64,000 bases of DNA from contig CALZID010000002.1 of NCBI GenBank assembly GCA_945787805.1, positions 124,001 to 188,000 on the forward strand, in the 5' to 3' direction. The notes under the pieces are model-generated. The model searched no databases. It saw nothing but the letters and a program-made list of their open reading frames with translations, and had not been told where the DNA came from. A program made the translations under genes and the position numbers. Positions 37,201 through 44,945 of this stretch are shown here, in pieces; within the stretch, counting starts at the first letter, position 1; every line of letters begins with the position of its first letter. Origin of the DNA: an uncultured Clostridia bacterium. GTDB taxonomy: Bacteria > Bacillota > Clostridia > Oscillospirales > Acutalibacteraceae.

Positions 37201-39603
37201 GATATTCAGATTAAGAGCATTACATCTGATGCAACCGTAAACACAATCACATTCAATTATGGCGACGGTCTCATCTCACCTTACGAAACACTTCCGGTTA
37301 AAATCGGTGGTACATATAAGGGTGAAGAAGCTGTTACAGCTACTATCACTTATGAATACATCGGTAAAGACGGAAATCCTGTTGGCGGTACATTGTACAC
37401 ATCATACACATTCTTCGTTTCTAACCAATACGAAGACGCTAATATCGAAGGCCGTCAAGCAGGCGACGATTCAGACGGTAAATACGGTATTGACCCATTC
37501 AAGGCATTCCAGTTCACAGAAGATGTATATACTACTATAACAACTTATGAACCGTCTTGTTGGGGTACAAACTCTGCTACTGGCGGTACATCTAACTACA
37601 AATACACTAACGCTCCCGACCCTGTAACCCGTGACTGTAACAACAATATTACAGACAGCTCTAAAGCTATCAAAAAGAGCGGTTACGGTGACCAGTACTT
37701 TGAGTACTTCCAGAACAGAGACGGCGGTTGGGCATCTTCATTCCCGAAAAACGGCTCAACAAGCGGTAAGCTTTACTATGCTAAGACAGGCGTAACAGCT
37801 GAAACAGTACTCCCATACGGTGTTTATGATATGGGTCAGGTTGGTATTAGATATAGCGATGATACAAAAGTTTGGAACATCGACTTTATTTACTACAACG
37901 ACTATGACATCTATGATGTTTACACAGCTAACCTCTTCAATGCTTACACAGCAGACCAGGTAACAGACGTTTCAGTTTATAACGAATATAATGATGCTTG
38001 GAAAGATATCGTTAAATACGCAACATACCCAATGATGACTAAGTCAAACGGCAATGCTGCAACTGACTATGTTGACACAATTATGCCGTACATTCCTGAT
38101 GCTCTCACAAGATTTGAAGCAGCTAAGACAGCATTTGAAGAAGCTAAAGCAGCAGCAGAAGCTAACGGTTCAGCTGCAGCACTTCCTGAATATGTTCAAG
38201 GTCTTGAAGCTCAACTTGCTCTCGACGATGGCGACGGCGAAATTGAGATTAACTTCCAAGACTATGCATTCTATGAATACTTCAACTATGCTGACCTTAG
38301 AACAGCAGGTCGTAACCTTGCTAAGTCATACTATGCTCCTGATGTAATGGATAGCTACTACATCGTAGGTTCAGGTATCCGTCAGGCAGAGCTTGAAAAA
38401 GTTATCGCAGCTGAAACTAACAGCAATATCAAGAAGGGTATTGAAGCTACTAAGACAGCTAATGACCCCGATGCAGTTGCATCATCACAATTAGCTCATG
38501 ATGAATGGAAAATGCCAATTCATACAAAGCTTTATGTTGACGACTTTACTGCTCGTCTTGCATACTACAAGACATTCGTTAACGATTCAGTTAAAGAAGC
38601 TGCTGACATGGTTTACTTCCTTAACCAAGAAATCGCTCATGTTGAAGCTCAAGGTCTCAGCGCAGCTGACTACACAGCAGCTTCATGGGCAGACTTGGCA
38701 GACGCTCTTGCAGCAGCTAAGACTGCAGCAGCAAGCGAAACTCTCAACTCTAAGCTCTTCCAGGCTAAGTGGGATTTGATGGTTGCTTATAAGAACCTTC
38801 TTAAGAAGACTGATTCTGCTATTGAATCAGGCGCAACAGCAAATCTTATTGCTCTTGTAGAAAAAGCTAACGCAATCTTCGCTATGACTTACGAAGATAT
38901 CACACTTACAGAAGCAGCAGCAGCTAAGATGACTAAGGACGAAGCTCTCGGTCACCTTATCAGAGCAGTAGGTTACTACTATACAGGTGAAGACGGAAAG
39001 ACATGGAATCTCTATGACAATTCAGCTCGTGAGTACATTGATAATGACCGTCCGAACAGAACATCTAACATTGCTAAGATTAAAGCATGTGAAACTAACC
39101 TTACAGCAGCTCTTGCATACTTCGTAACAGCAACAGCTCTTCCTGAGCTCGGCGTTGTTAGCGGTTCAACAGGTGCATTCGGCGACATTGTAACAGATGA
39201 AGCAGGCGTAAAAACAGGTTACATCTACGGTGTGGATGCCGGTGGCGATGTTAACGCATACTTCGAACTTGTTGACCCATCAGCAGGTACAGTTAAATGG
39301 ACAGCAAGCGCAGGCGGCTCAACAAACGGTACAGGCGCAGTTGCAACAGTTAAAGACAACAACGGCAACGAAGTAGCAGTTTACACACTTGTTATCTTCG
39401 GTGACGTCAACGGCGACGGTGCAATCACTGCAACAGACGGTAACGCCGTTAATTCTGCTGCGTTAGGCGGTAGCATTGAAGCAGGAGCAAAGGCTTTTGC
39501 AGCTGATGTAAATGGTGATGCAGCTATTACAGCAACAGACGGTAACGCCGTTAATTCTGCTGCATTGGGTGGTAGCATTTCAGTAAACCCATTCATTAAA
39601 TAA
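34228..39603 (+). CDS. Giant secreted protein with C-terminal dockerin
   Basis: A 1,791-aa secreted protein. It has a signal peptide (about residues 1-28, cleaved near MASAAR), a long region of unrecognised sequence, helical Ala/Lys/Glu-rich segments (about 1,285-1,550), a small beta domain, and a type I dockerin with two Ca-binding loops (GDVNGDGAITATDGNAVNSA and ADVNGDAAITATDGNAVNSA). In the second loop the usual Gly after the third Asp is Ala. A dockerin implies binding to a cohesin-bearing scaffold. No catalytic domain is recognisable. C-ending codons (AAC, GAC, TTC, TAC) predominate, as in the efp gene, suggesting high expression. The start is ATG 34228 behind AGGAGGAG. Confidence 0.85.
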   Translation: MNKTKKLLSVLLAVIMALSCMTVMASAARTNYRTVNDLTALNAYSPYGQVTRLSTEERTSIIFDALDNILVKANINMGEVFNVLGLSVTIDLTSVDRLCYSFDTIANTFSNFLFSIAKAIVNLGIIEEVKFDTWQTGMSRDATAQFTILTEILELLSNNSGVVNTVITSGKLDLGLIKLGDMSAVEKVLGDLPGLVKGLIFPLLERWDDDVALIKDYDKKVKGNGNVETVVNDRVKKLFNDDMSITTVKYDAAGNMTSEHTNMPFTTTAPTLGTVAADTASRYVYVMSAATPVPGTTLTLYHIVDNAEAEALAKTPDEVNGSPAAYTYFKEAQTYVMTQEVAGSDTYVWKATDKQGNTWSLKWYNDNSPLLPGFNGSMFDLTTMSAGELLYTFIPVVFEKMAPVVLNGSMKKILGGLFGAQYNYVGQVGETAVSELPDGTDVFFTQPQGEYLWEWSDYKVINGNHYYRFEDQIYAADLSQVNNYFDIINWNYKITGDFMNEFIPASASDAGVRMLQKVNDFLVKVANTVLLPTAETDNWNTDYVATWTRPTFATGNSNLVANVKALAQAFIKLAPQHIFGSDYATNPRCYYNLMISNNNDEVLVGIAAQLVDLIMPQMSLPSADNILASGAKIGAIIAAVVRELAAQLAPEYNFDALIYTDYGTTETDKVKSFVTGKDSSYWLDVCLTIGINVGFEYLRAFADMGEGTAEWNAFVSYSGYGVDGKTYAAGLTADQLRTEWEGMLDYIVDWALTTNKEWSWKMANLVNTSGYTIDLATAQDPWVKLDTILFSLIPFDEILTITTNSECPTRLEKFLRYDLILGLVDLRWDALIDTIQFNGTNNYFRTANVLDQAAKLLKNIVNGLFKKLGGGSYQLIPAAITDFDTLAVQANIATLATELVKVLNTALVTNGGCDTLFPFLNFFLGWKTDPQVIADPVIWSEFRDGNDYAFQWTSNGVYPTMDADNTKLMILNNSSGMLETHRGSSVTDHAYDIQIKSITSDATVNTITFNYGDGLISPYETLPVKIGGTYKGEEAVTATITYEYIGKDGNPVGGTLYTSYTFFVSNQYEDANIEGRQAGDDSDGKYGIDPFKAFQFTEDVYTTITTYEPSCWGTNSATGGTSNYKYTNAPDPVTRDCNNNITDSSKAIKKSGYGDQYFEYFQNRDGGWASSFPKNGSTSGKLYYAKTGVTAETVLPYGVYDMGQVGIRYSDDTKVWNIDFIYYNDYDIYDVYTANLFNAYTADQVTDVSVYNEYNDAWKDIVKYATYPMMTKSNGNAATDYVDTIMPYIPDALTRFEAAKTAFEEAKAAAEANGSAAALPEYVQGLEAQLALDDGDGEIEINFQDYAFYEYFNYADLRTAGRNLAKSYYAPDVMDSYYIVGSGIRQAELEKVIAAETNSNIKKGIEATKTANDPDAVASSQLAHDEWKMPIHTKLYVDDFTARLAYYKTFVNDSVKEAADMVYFLNQEIAHVEAQGLSAADYTAASWADLADALAAAKTAAASETLNSKLFQAKWDLMVAYKNLLKKTDSAIESGATANLIALVEKANAIFAMTYEDITLTEAAAAKMTKDEALGHLIRAVGYYYTGEDGKTWNLYDNSAREYIDNDRPNRTSNIAKIKACETNLTAALAYFVTATALPELGVVSGSTGAFGDIVTDEAGVKTGYIYGVDAGGDVNAYFELVDPSAGTVKWTASAGGSTNGTGAVATVKDNNGNEVAVYTLVIFGDVNGDGAITATDGNAVNSAALGGSIEAGAKAFAADVNGDAAITATDGNAVNSAALGGSISVNPFIK

Positions 39604-39624
39604 TTTTAGCAAAATCCAAAATAG

Positions 39625-39650
39625 GAGTCAGCGTGGAAACACGCTGACTC
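39625..39650 (+). promoter_or_regulatory. Perfect 11-bp intercistronic hairpin with GAAA loop
   Basis: GAGTCAGCGTG and CACGCTGACTC enclose a GAAA tetraloop 22 nt after the dockerin-gene stop. No U-run follows (ACACACAAAA), so it is more likely an mRNA-stabilising or processing element than a terminator. Confidence 0.6.
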
Positions 39651-39683
39651 ACACACAAAAAAATTTATTGGAGGAAAACAATA

Positions 39684-41051
39684 ATGAAATTCTCAAAAAG
39701 ATTATTGAGTCTTTTCCTTGCTGTAGTAATGCTTGCTTCAGTATTCACTGTTATGGCTTCTGCTTATACAAGAGTACCGACAGAAGGAACAGCAGATATT
39801 GATGTAAAATACACTGTTGAAAAAGTTCCTACTGTTCCTGCAACAGATGCCGGTTCATTTGAATATACTGCTGACAACATTTATGCAGTAACTGTATGGA
39901 TGAAATCAGCAAAACCAGTTGATACTCTTGTTGTTCCTTACCATTTCAACAAGGCTCATTTCGCACCGATTATGCTTGTTGACGATATGGGACTTACATA
40001 TCCGACCGGAGCAGGTTTTGGTGTAGATAATTACTATGCAAACATGAGTGAAGGAATTCTTTATGCATACTCACTTGGTGATTATATGAATAACACAGGT
40101 ATGTATAAAGCAAACGGTGATACAGCAACAACAAAGGCTCTCGCAAAATGTATCGGTATTGGTAGCTCGCAGGCAAAGCCTATAAAGATTACATCTGAAC
40201 TTGTTTCTCCTGACCACCCATTATATTACAAATGGGGTGCAGGACTTCTTTCTGATACAGGTGTACTGTATGCTAAAATTGATGTAGCTACCAATGAAAA
40301 GACAGCATATCTTAATACAATTTCAGGTATTACAACAGATACAGGCTGGAACAGAATGTTTACAGTCTATTTTGAAACACTTCCGGGTGTTACAGATGCA
40401 GATGTAATTGGCGATGAGTTTGGTGTATTTATCGATAGTGAAGACAATACACTTGACGGTGACTACGATGGTGTTGGGTTAGGTTATTTCCAAGGTGCAA
40501 CAAATTATGACCCTCTGCGTCCAACAATGAACTGTGTTTCAAATGCTGTAATTACAGCTCCTGCTTCACCTGTTAAAGAAAAGAGCGCACAAATCAGATT
40601 CAACGGCACAGAAACAGCAGGCACAGGCTCAGCTAACTTCGATGTCAGAACTCGTGCATATATTTCTAAAGCAGATTTAGCAACTATTCTCGGCGTTGCT
40701 GAAGCAGATGTTGAAACAGCAGCTAAAGCAGCAGGCGCAAATCTTCAAGTAGGTTTCGTATATCAGGCAACATCAGCAGGCGCATTTAATATTGATGCAG
40801 CTAAAGCAGCAGCTACCGCAGGCGCAACAACAGGTACTTACTTCGTTAAACCTGTTACTTATGTACAGCGCAGCGGCTCAGACTATGTATGGACTTGTCT
40901 CATCACAGGTGCAGACTATGCTGACGGTGTTGACTCTCTTGCATATATTAACTACAATGGTACTATGTACTTCCTTGATGCACCGGCATCAGCTAATTTC
41001 GGTAGTTTGTATGGCACATATTATCCGCAATATGTAGCTTCTCTTTCATAA
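39684..41051 (+). CDS. Secreted protein with possible cohesin-like domains
   Basis: A 455-aa protein with signal peptide (about 1-27, MASAYTR end). The first half (FEYTADNIYAVTVWMKSAKP, VVPYHFNKAHFAPIML) has the beta-strand pattern of a cohesin-like or related carbohydrate-binding fold. The second half (from about residue 295) is a separate beta-rich domain after an Ala/Pro linker (KSAQIRFNGTETAGTGSANF). No dockerin, LPXTG or transmembrane tail was found. It lies 80 nt after the dockerin gene with GGAGG at its start and is probably cotranscribed, so it may be the partner or stabiliser of that protein. Function is unknown. Confidence 0.78.
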   Translation: MKFSKRLLSLFLAVVMLASVFTVMASAYTRVPTEGTADIDVKYTVEKVPTVPATDAGSFEYTADNIYAVTVWMKSAKPVDTLVVPYHFNKAHFAPIMLVDDMGLTYPTGAGFGVDNYYANMSEGILYAYSLGDYMNNTGMYKANGDTATTKALAKCIGIGSSQAKPIKITSELVSPDHPLYYKWGAGLLSDTGVLYAKIDVATNEKTAYLNTISGITTDTGWNRMFTVYFETLPGVTDADVIGDEFGVFIDSEDNTLDGDYDGVGLGYFQGATNYDPLRPTMNCVSNAVITAPASPVKEKSAQIRFNGTETAGTGSANFDVRTRAYISKADLATILGVAEADVETAAKAAGANLQVGFVYQATSAGAFNIDAAKAAATAGATTGTYFVKPVTYVQRSGSDYVWTCLITGADYADGVDSLAYINYNGTMYFLDAPASANFGSLYGTYYPQYVASLS

Positions 41052-41126
41052 GAGTTAGAGAATTAAGCTATTCATATTTACTATAATATTAAAATCATAC
41101 AAAATTATTGAAAGGAGCATATAAAT

Positions 41127-41240
41127 ATGCGTGAATATATAACACCGGATTTCGATGTAACAATCTACGAAATCGAAGATGTAATTACTTTGTCATTTAC
41201 TGACAATGACCCTGACGGAGATGCAGGTTGGTGGGGTTAA
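41127..41240 (+). CDS. 37-residue acidic peptide with YITPDF N-terminus and GWWG C-terminus
   Basis: A short ORF with a strong AAAGGAGC ribosome site nine bases before ATG 41127, and a terminator 50 nt after its stop. The product starts MREYITPDFDVTIYEIEDV, then ITLSF, then an acidic tail DNDPDGD (similar to an aspartate-rich calcium loop), ending AGWWG. Acidic residues number ten against one basic; there is no Cys and no signal peptide. It resembles, from memory, a class of small YxxPxxEVxxxExEDVIT peptides seen in gut Clostridia; their role is not known to me. It follows the secreted-protein gene by 75 nt. Confidence 0.72.
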   Translation: MREYITPDFDVTIYEIEDVITLSFTDNDPDGDAGWWG

Positions 41241-41287
41241 TCATCCCCCGGCTGACATCTTTGTCGGTTACAATAAAAACAATTTTT

Positions 41288-41315
41288 CCCCAAGGGTTAT
41301 CCCTTGGGGTTTTTT
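41288..41315 (+). terminator. Strong intrinsic terminator after the small peptide gene
   Basis: CCCCAAGGG, loop TTAT, CCCTTGGGG, then six T residues. Confidence 0.95.
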
Positions 41316-41363
41316 CTTTGCATAACAAAATATTAAAATTTTATTACATTATATCTTATTTTG

Positions 41364-41393
41364 TTGACAAAAATATTTTTAAATACTTATAAT
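41364..41393 (+). promoter_or_regulatory. Promoter of the FHA-FtsW-PBP operon
   Basis: TTGACA (41364-41369) and TATAAT (41388-41393), both consensus, are 18 nt apart and 33 nt before the ATG. Confidence 0.8.
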
Positions 41394-41425
41394 TATATTA
41401 AATAACATCATAAGGGGGCTTAAAA

Positions 41426-42139
41426 ATGGCAGAAATTGAATATATTATGAGATATGTTCTCTGCATTCTTGCAATTGCGGTTATATTCAACTGCGTGTGG
41501 TCCCTTATCCGCCTGAAACCCGATAAAAAAGTATACGCCCTGCTTGTTGATATGGCAAACGAGAAGCAATATCCCATAAATTGCTATGAAACCTCCGTGG
41601 GCAGAAGCCGCCACTGTGATGTGGTTTTTACAAACTCCACCGTTTCTCGCTCCCACGCCGTTGTGGCTCTAAGAAAAGACGGATTTTATGTTTTCGACAC
41701 CGAGTCAAAAACCGGTGTTTATGTAAATGACGAAAAAATAGAAAAAAAGAAAAAGCTTCAGGACGGCGATATTATCGCATTCGGCACAGCCTTTATGAAA
41801 TTCTATATGGGCAGTGAAGCCGACCGTGACATAAAGCACGAGAAAAACGAAAAAGAGCTTTGCCCGAGACTTGTAAACATTATGGACGACACCGAATTTG
41901 ATTTAGACGGCGATTTTATTACTATCGGCAGAGAAGCAGGCAGTAATATTGAGATTTCCGCAAGATATGTTTCACGAAGACAGGCAGAGATATTTAAAGA
42001 AAAAAACCGCTGGTACATTGAAGATTTCGGCAGTGTGGTAAAAACAACCGTAAACGGTGAGAAAATTTATTCTCCTACCGAGCTTCGTGACGGCGATGTG
42101 ATTAAAATCGGGGATTTTGCATTTCTCTATGAAGAATAA
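41426..42139 (+). CDS. Membrane-anchored protein with two FHA domains
   Basis: A 237-aa protein with one N-terminal transmembrane helix (about 8-27) and two forkhead-associated domains that bind phosphothreonine. The first contains SVGRSRHCDVVFTNSTVSRSHA (here split across about residues 56-77) and TGVYVNDEKI. The second contains TIGREAGSNIEISARYVSRR and VNGEKI. Both keep the Gly-Arg and Ser-x-x-His/Arg positions. It starts the operon with ftsW/rodA and a PBP, so it probably recruits phosphorylated cell-wall factors. No Ser/Thr kinase gene is in the window. Confidence 0.9.
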   Translation: MAEIEYIMRYVLCILAIAVIFNCVWSLIRLKPDKKVYALLVDMANEKQYPINCYETSVGRSRHCDVVFTNSTVSRSHAVVALRKDGFYVFDTESKTGVYVNDEKIEKKKKLQDGDIIAFGTAFMKFYMGSEADRDIKHEKNEKELCPRLVNIMDDTEFDLDGDFITIGREAGSNIEISARYVSRRQAEIFKEKNRWYIEDFGSVVKTTVNGEKIYSPTELRDGDVIKIGDFAFLYEE

Positions 42140-42163
42140 ATAAAACAGAAAGTCGGTGATGAT

Positions 42164-43402
42164 ATGAACATTTTAAAGGGCAAAAATGTAAACCTTGCAA
42201 TAATGCTTTTTGTGGTTACTCTCTTTGAAGTGACTTGCCTTTTCACCCTGTTTCAAAAGGCAGAAGAACAATATAAAATGAATATCATCATCACTATGGG
42301 CATTTATATTTTGGTGCAATACGCCTATTTCTTCGGCGCAAAAATAATACTCAAGCGAAAAGGCTTTGAAGTGGAGCTAATTGCGTTTTTGCTCACAGCT
42401 ATCGGACTTTCGGTTACATTAAGCGTTTATCCGAATCTTGCGGTGAAACAGCTCATTGCGGTTTTAATCGGTATTTGCGGTTTCATTTTTGTGGGCTGGC
42501 TCTTGCGTGATATAGACAGAATAATGTTTTTGAGAGTACCTATCGCAATTTGCGCTGTGGGGCTTTTGGCATTTACTTTGGTTTTTGCAAAGCTGACAAA
42601 CGGCGCAAAAAACTGGATTTATATCGGCGGACTTTCAATTCAACCCTCCGAGCTTGTAAAAGTAGCATTTATAATCGTGGGTGCGGCTACCCTTGAAAGG
42701 CTGCAATCTAACCGAAGTCTTACAAAATTCATTGTTTTTGCTCTCGGCTGTGTGGGCTGTCTTTTCCTGATGTATGATTTCGGCACGGCTCTTATATTCT
42801 TTTTCACATTCATTGTAATTTCATTTATGCGTTCCGGCGATGTCAGAACAATTGCCCTTGTTTGCACGGGCGCATTTATGGGCGGACTGTTGGTGCTTAT
42901 ATTCAAGCCCTATGTTGCAAACAGATTTGCCGCCTACGGTCATGTGTGGGAAAATTTTGACACATCGGGTTTTCAACAGACAAGAACTATGATTTATTCT
43001 GCCGCCGGCGGACTTTTCGGTGTGGGGCTCGGCAACGGAAAGCTGCGGGGTGTTTATGCCGCAACCGAGGACCTTGTTTTCGGTGTGATTTGTGAAGAAT
43101 TCGGTATGATTATGGCGGGTGCAATTCTGCTTTCTTATGTGGCGCTGCTCGTCTATTCAATCCGTCACTCAAAATATGCCCGCTCATCATTTTATGCAAT
43201 TGTCGCCTGTGCCGCATCTGCGCTTATGCTGTTTCAAGCCTCCTTAAATGTGTTCGGCGTAAACGATATTTTGCCTTTAACGGGTGTAACGCTCCCCTTT
43301 ATCAGCCGAGGCGGCTCAAGTATTATGTGTTGTTGGATGTTAATGGGACTCATAAAATCCGTTGACAGAAGCACTTACAAATTCGGGGGTGTTCGTCAAT
43401 GA
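42164..43402 (+). CDS. FtsW/RodA/SpoVE-family peptidoglycan glycosyltransferase
   Basis: A 412-aa SEDS protein with about ten membrane segments. Conserved parts are GAKNWIYIGGLSIQPSELVK (around residue 147), FDTSGFQQTRTMIYSAAGGLFG and the C-terminal PLTGVTLPFISRGGSS. SEDS proteins polymerise lipid II with a partner class B PBP, which is the next gene (4-nt overlap). Whether it serves elongation, division or sporulation cannot be told from sequence. Confidence 0.93.
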   Translation: MNILKGKNVNLAIMLFVVTLFEVTCLFTLFQKAEEQYKMNIIITMGIYILVQYAYFFGAKIILKRKGFEVELIAFLLTAIGLSVTLSVYPNLAVKQLIAVLIGICGFIFVGWLLRDIDRIMFLRVPIAICAVGLLAFTLVFAKLTNGAKNWIYIGGLSIQPSELVKVAFIIVGAATLERLQSNRSLTKFIVFALGCVGCLFLMYDFGTALIFFFTFIVISFMRSGDVRTIALVCTGAFMGGLLVLIFKPYVANRFAAYGHVWENFDTSGFQQTRTMIYSAAGGLFGVGLGNGKLRGVYAATEDLVFGVICEEFGMIMAGAILLSYVALLVYSIRHSKYARSSFYAIVACAASALMLFQASLNVFGVNDILPLTGVTLPFISRGGSSIMCCWMLMGLIKSVDRSTYKFGGVRQ

Positions 43403-44802
43403 AATCAATTTCAAGAAGAGCGTTGAGTCTTTATGCGCTGATACTTTTATTTCTTGCAGGGAGCGCATTGCTCTATTTCAACCTTGTAACCAACGCAAAC
43501 GACTGGGCCATGAACAGAGCAAACAAGCATTTATATTCTAACGGGGCGCTCTCAACTGCCGGCGATATTCTTGACGCCGACGGCAATGTGCTCGTCTCTA
43601 CAAAAGACGGAAAGAGAGTTTACAGCAGCAGTAAAAATCTGAGAATGGCGCTGCTTCATACTCTCGGTGACACCTCCGGCTATATAGCCAACGGAATTCA
43701 AACGGTATTCAAGGACGAATTGACGGGATATACCCTTTTAGACGGCGTTTATAATCTTAAACGGTACGGCAAGGGTAACGACATAACTCTCACGCTTAAT
43801 TCAAAGGTCTGCGAAACCGCATATAAGGCTCTCGGCGAGAGAAAAGGTACGGTTGGAGTTATGAATTATAAAACCGGCGAGATTATCTGTATCGCCTCAA
43901 CACCGACTTTTGATATAAATGACAAACCCAATGATATTGATACCGATACAACGGGAAAATATGAAGGAATCTATATAAACAGATTTTTTTCGGGTGTTTA
44001 TACCCCCGGCTCAACCTTTAAGGTGCTGACAGCCATCTGCGCCATTGAGAATATCCCCGATATTTATGACAGAACTTTTGAATGCAAGGGCAAGGTTTCG
44101 GTCGGTGAGGGCTATGTGATTTGCAGCGGCACTCACGGTAAAATCGGGTTTGAAAAAGCACTCAACAAGTCTTGCAACTGCGCATTTGCCAAAATTGCAG
44201 AAGAGCTGGGCGCCGAAAAGCTTATGGCTACTGCCGAGAGAATAGGTTTTAATCAAAATATGGCGGATATCAGCGGAAAAATCCATTGCGCCAAGAGCAG
44301 AATTGATTTAACGCAGTCAAGCGCTCTCGATATCGGCTGGGCAGGCATAGGTCAATACACAACCCTTATAAATCCTTGTCACATGCTGACGGTTATGGCT
44401 GCAATTGCAAACGGCGGAACAGCCCCTACTCCGTATTTGATCAATACAATAACAAGCCCCAAGGGAAAAACTGTTTTCGCCGCAAAACAAAGCGTTATCG
44501 GCGAATACTTTACACCCGATGTTGCCGAAAAAACGGACGAAATGCTTCGTTCAAATGTCAAAAATCAATACGGCGACGGTTTCTTCCCCCAAATGAATTT
44601 TTGCGGAAAAACCGGCACTGCCGAAGTCAGCAACGATAAAAATATTAAGCCAAACGCTTTGTTTGTGGGATATTCTCAGCTTGAAGAAATGCCTTTCGCT
44701 GTAATTGTTGTTGTTGAAGATACCACAACAAGCATAACAAGTGCGGTGCCGATTGCATCAAAGGTTATGAAAACCGTTAAAAGTGAATATGTAAACAAGT
44801 AA
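43399..44802 (+). CDS. Penicillin-binding protein transpeptidase (class B, PbpA-like)
   Basis: A 467-aa serine transpeptidase with an N-terminal membrane anchor (about 10-28). Catalytic motifs are GSTFK with Ser 205, SCN with Ser 258, and KTGTAE with Lys 404. The N-terminal non-catalytic part is short (about 130 residues), as in mycobacterial PbpA-type enzymes rather than PBP2/PBP3. The ATG overlaps the SEDS gene stop (ATGA), so the pair is translationally coupled. It crosslinks peptidoglycan outside the cell. Confidence 0.93.
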   Translation: MKSISRRALSLYALILLFLAGSALLYFNLVTNANDWAMNRANKHLYSNGALSTAGDILDADGNVLVSTKDGKRVYSSSKNLRMALLHTLGDTSGYIANGIQTVFKDELTGYTLLDGVYNLKRYGKGNDITLTLNSKVCETAYKALGERKGTVGVMNYKTGEIICIASTPTFDINDKPNDIDTDTTGKYEGIYINRFFSGVYTPGSTFKVLTAICAIENIPDIYDRTFECKGKVSVGEGYVICSGTHGKIGFEKALNKSCNCAFAKIAEELGAEKLMATAERIGFNQNMADISGKIHCAKSRIDLTQSSALDIGWAGIGQYTTLINPCHMLTVMAAIANGGTAPTPYLINTITSPKGKTVFAAKQSVIGEYFTPDVAEKTDEMLRSNVKNQYGDGFFPQMNFCGKTGTAEVSNDKNIKPNALFVGYSQLEEMPFAVIVVVEDTTTSITSAVPIASKVMKTVKSEYVNK

Positions 44803-44830
44803 AGGCTACAAAAAGTAGCCTTTATTTTTA
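44801..44830 (+). terminator. Terminator of the FHA-FtsW-PBP operon
   Basis: AAAGGCTAC, loop AAAAA, GTAGCCTTT, then ATTTTTA. The left arm includes the end of the stop codon. Confidence 0.9.
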
Positions 44831-44854
44831 TGCATTTTAAACAATTTGTTTTTG

Positions 44855-44883
44855 TTGACTTTAAACGATTAAAGCGATATAAT
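44855..44883 (+). promoter_or_regulatory. Sigma-A promoter of the LRR surface-protein gene
   Basis: TTGACT (44855-44860) and TATAAT (44878-44883) with a 17-nt spacer, 62 nt before the ATG. Confidence 0.85.
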
Positions 44884-44945
44884 GATACTGTGTATTCTTA
44901 TATGCTGAAGTAGTATATAAAGATTTATAACAAAGGGTGATTTTA

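Noticed and set aside
35000..39000. Several 75-100 codon ORFs inside the dockerin-protein gene
   Set aside because: They are in alternative frames of a long repetitive-codon gene, rich in Leu/Gln/Thr as frame-shifted shadows, with no RBS.
39625..39650. Terminator after the dockerin gene
   Set aside because: The stem is followed by ACACACAAAA rather than a T-run, and the next gene lacks an obvious promoter of its own.
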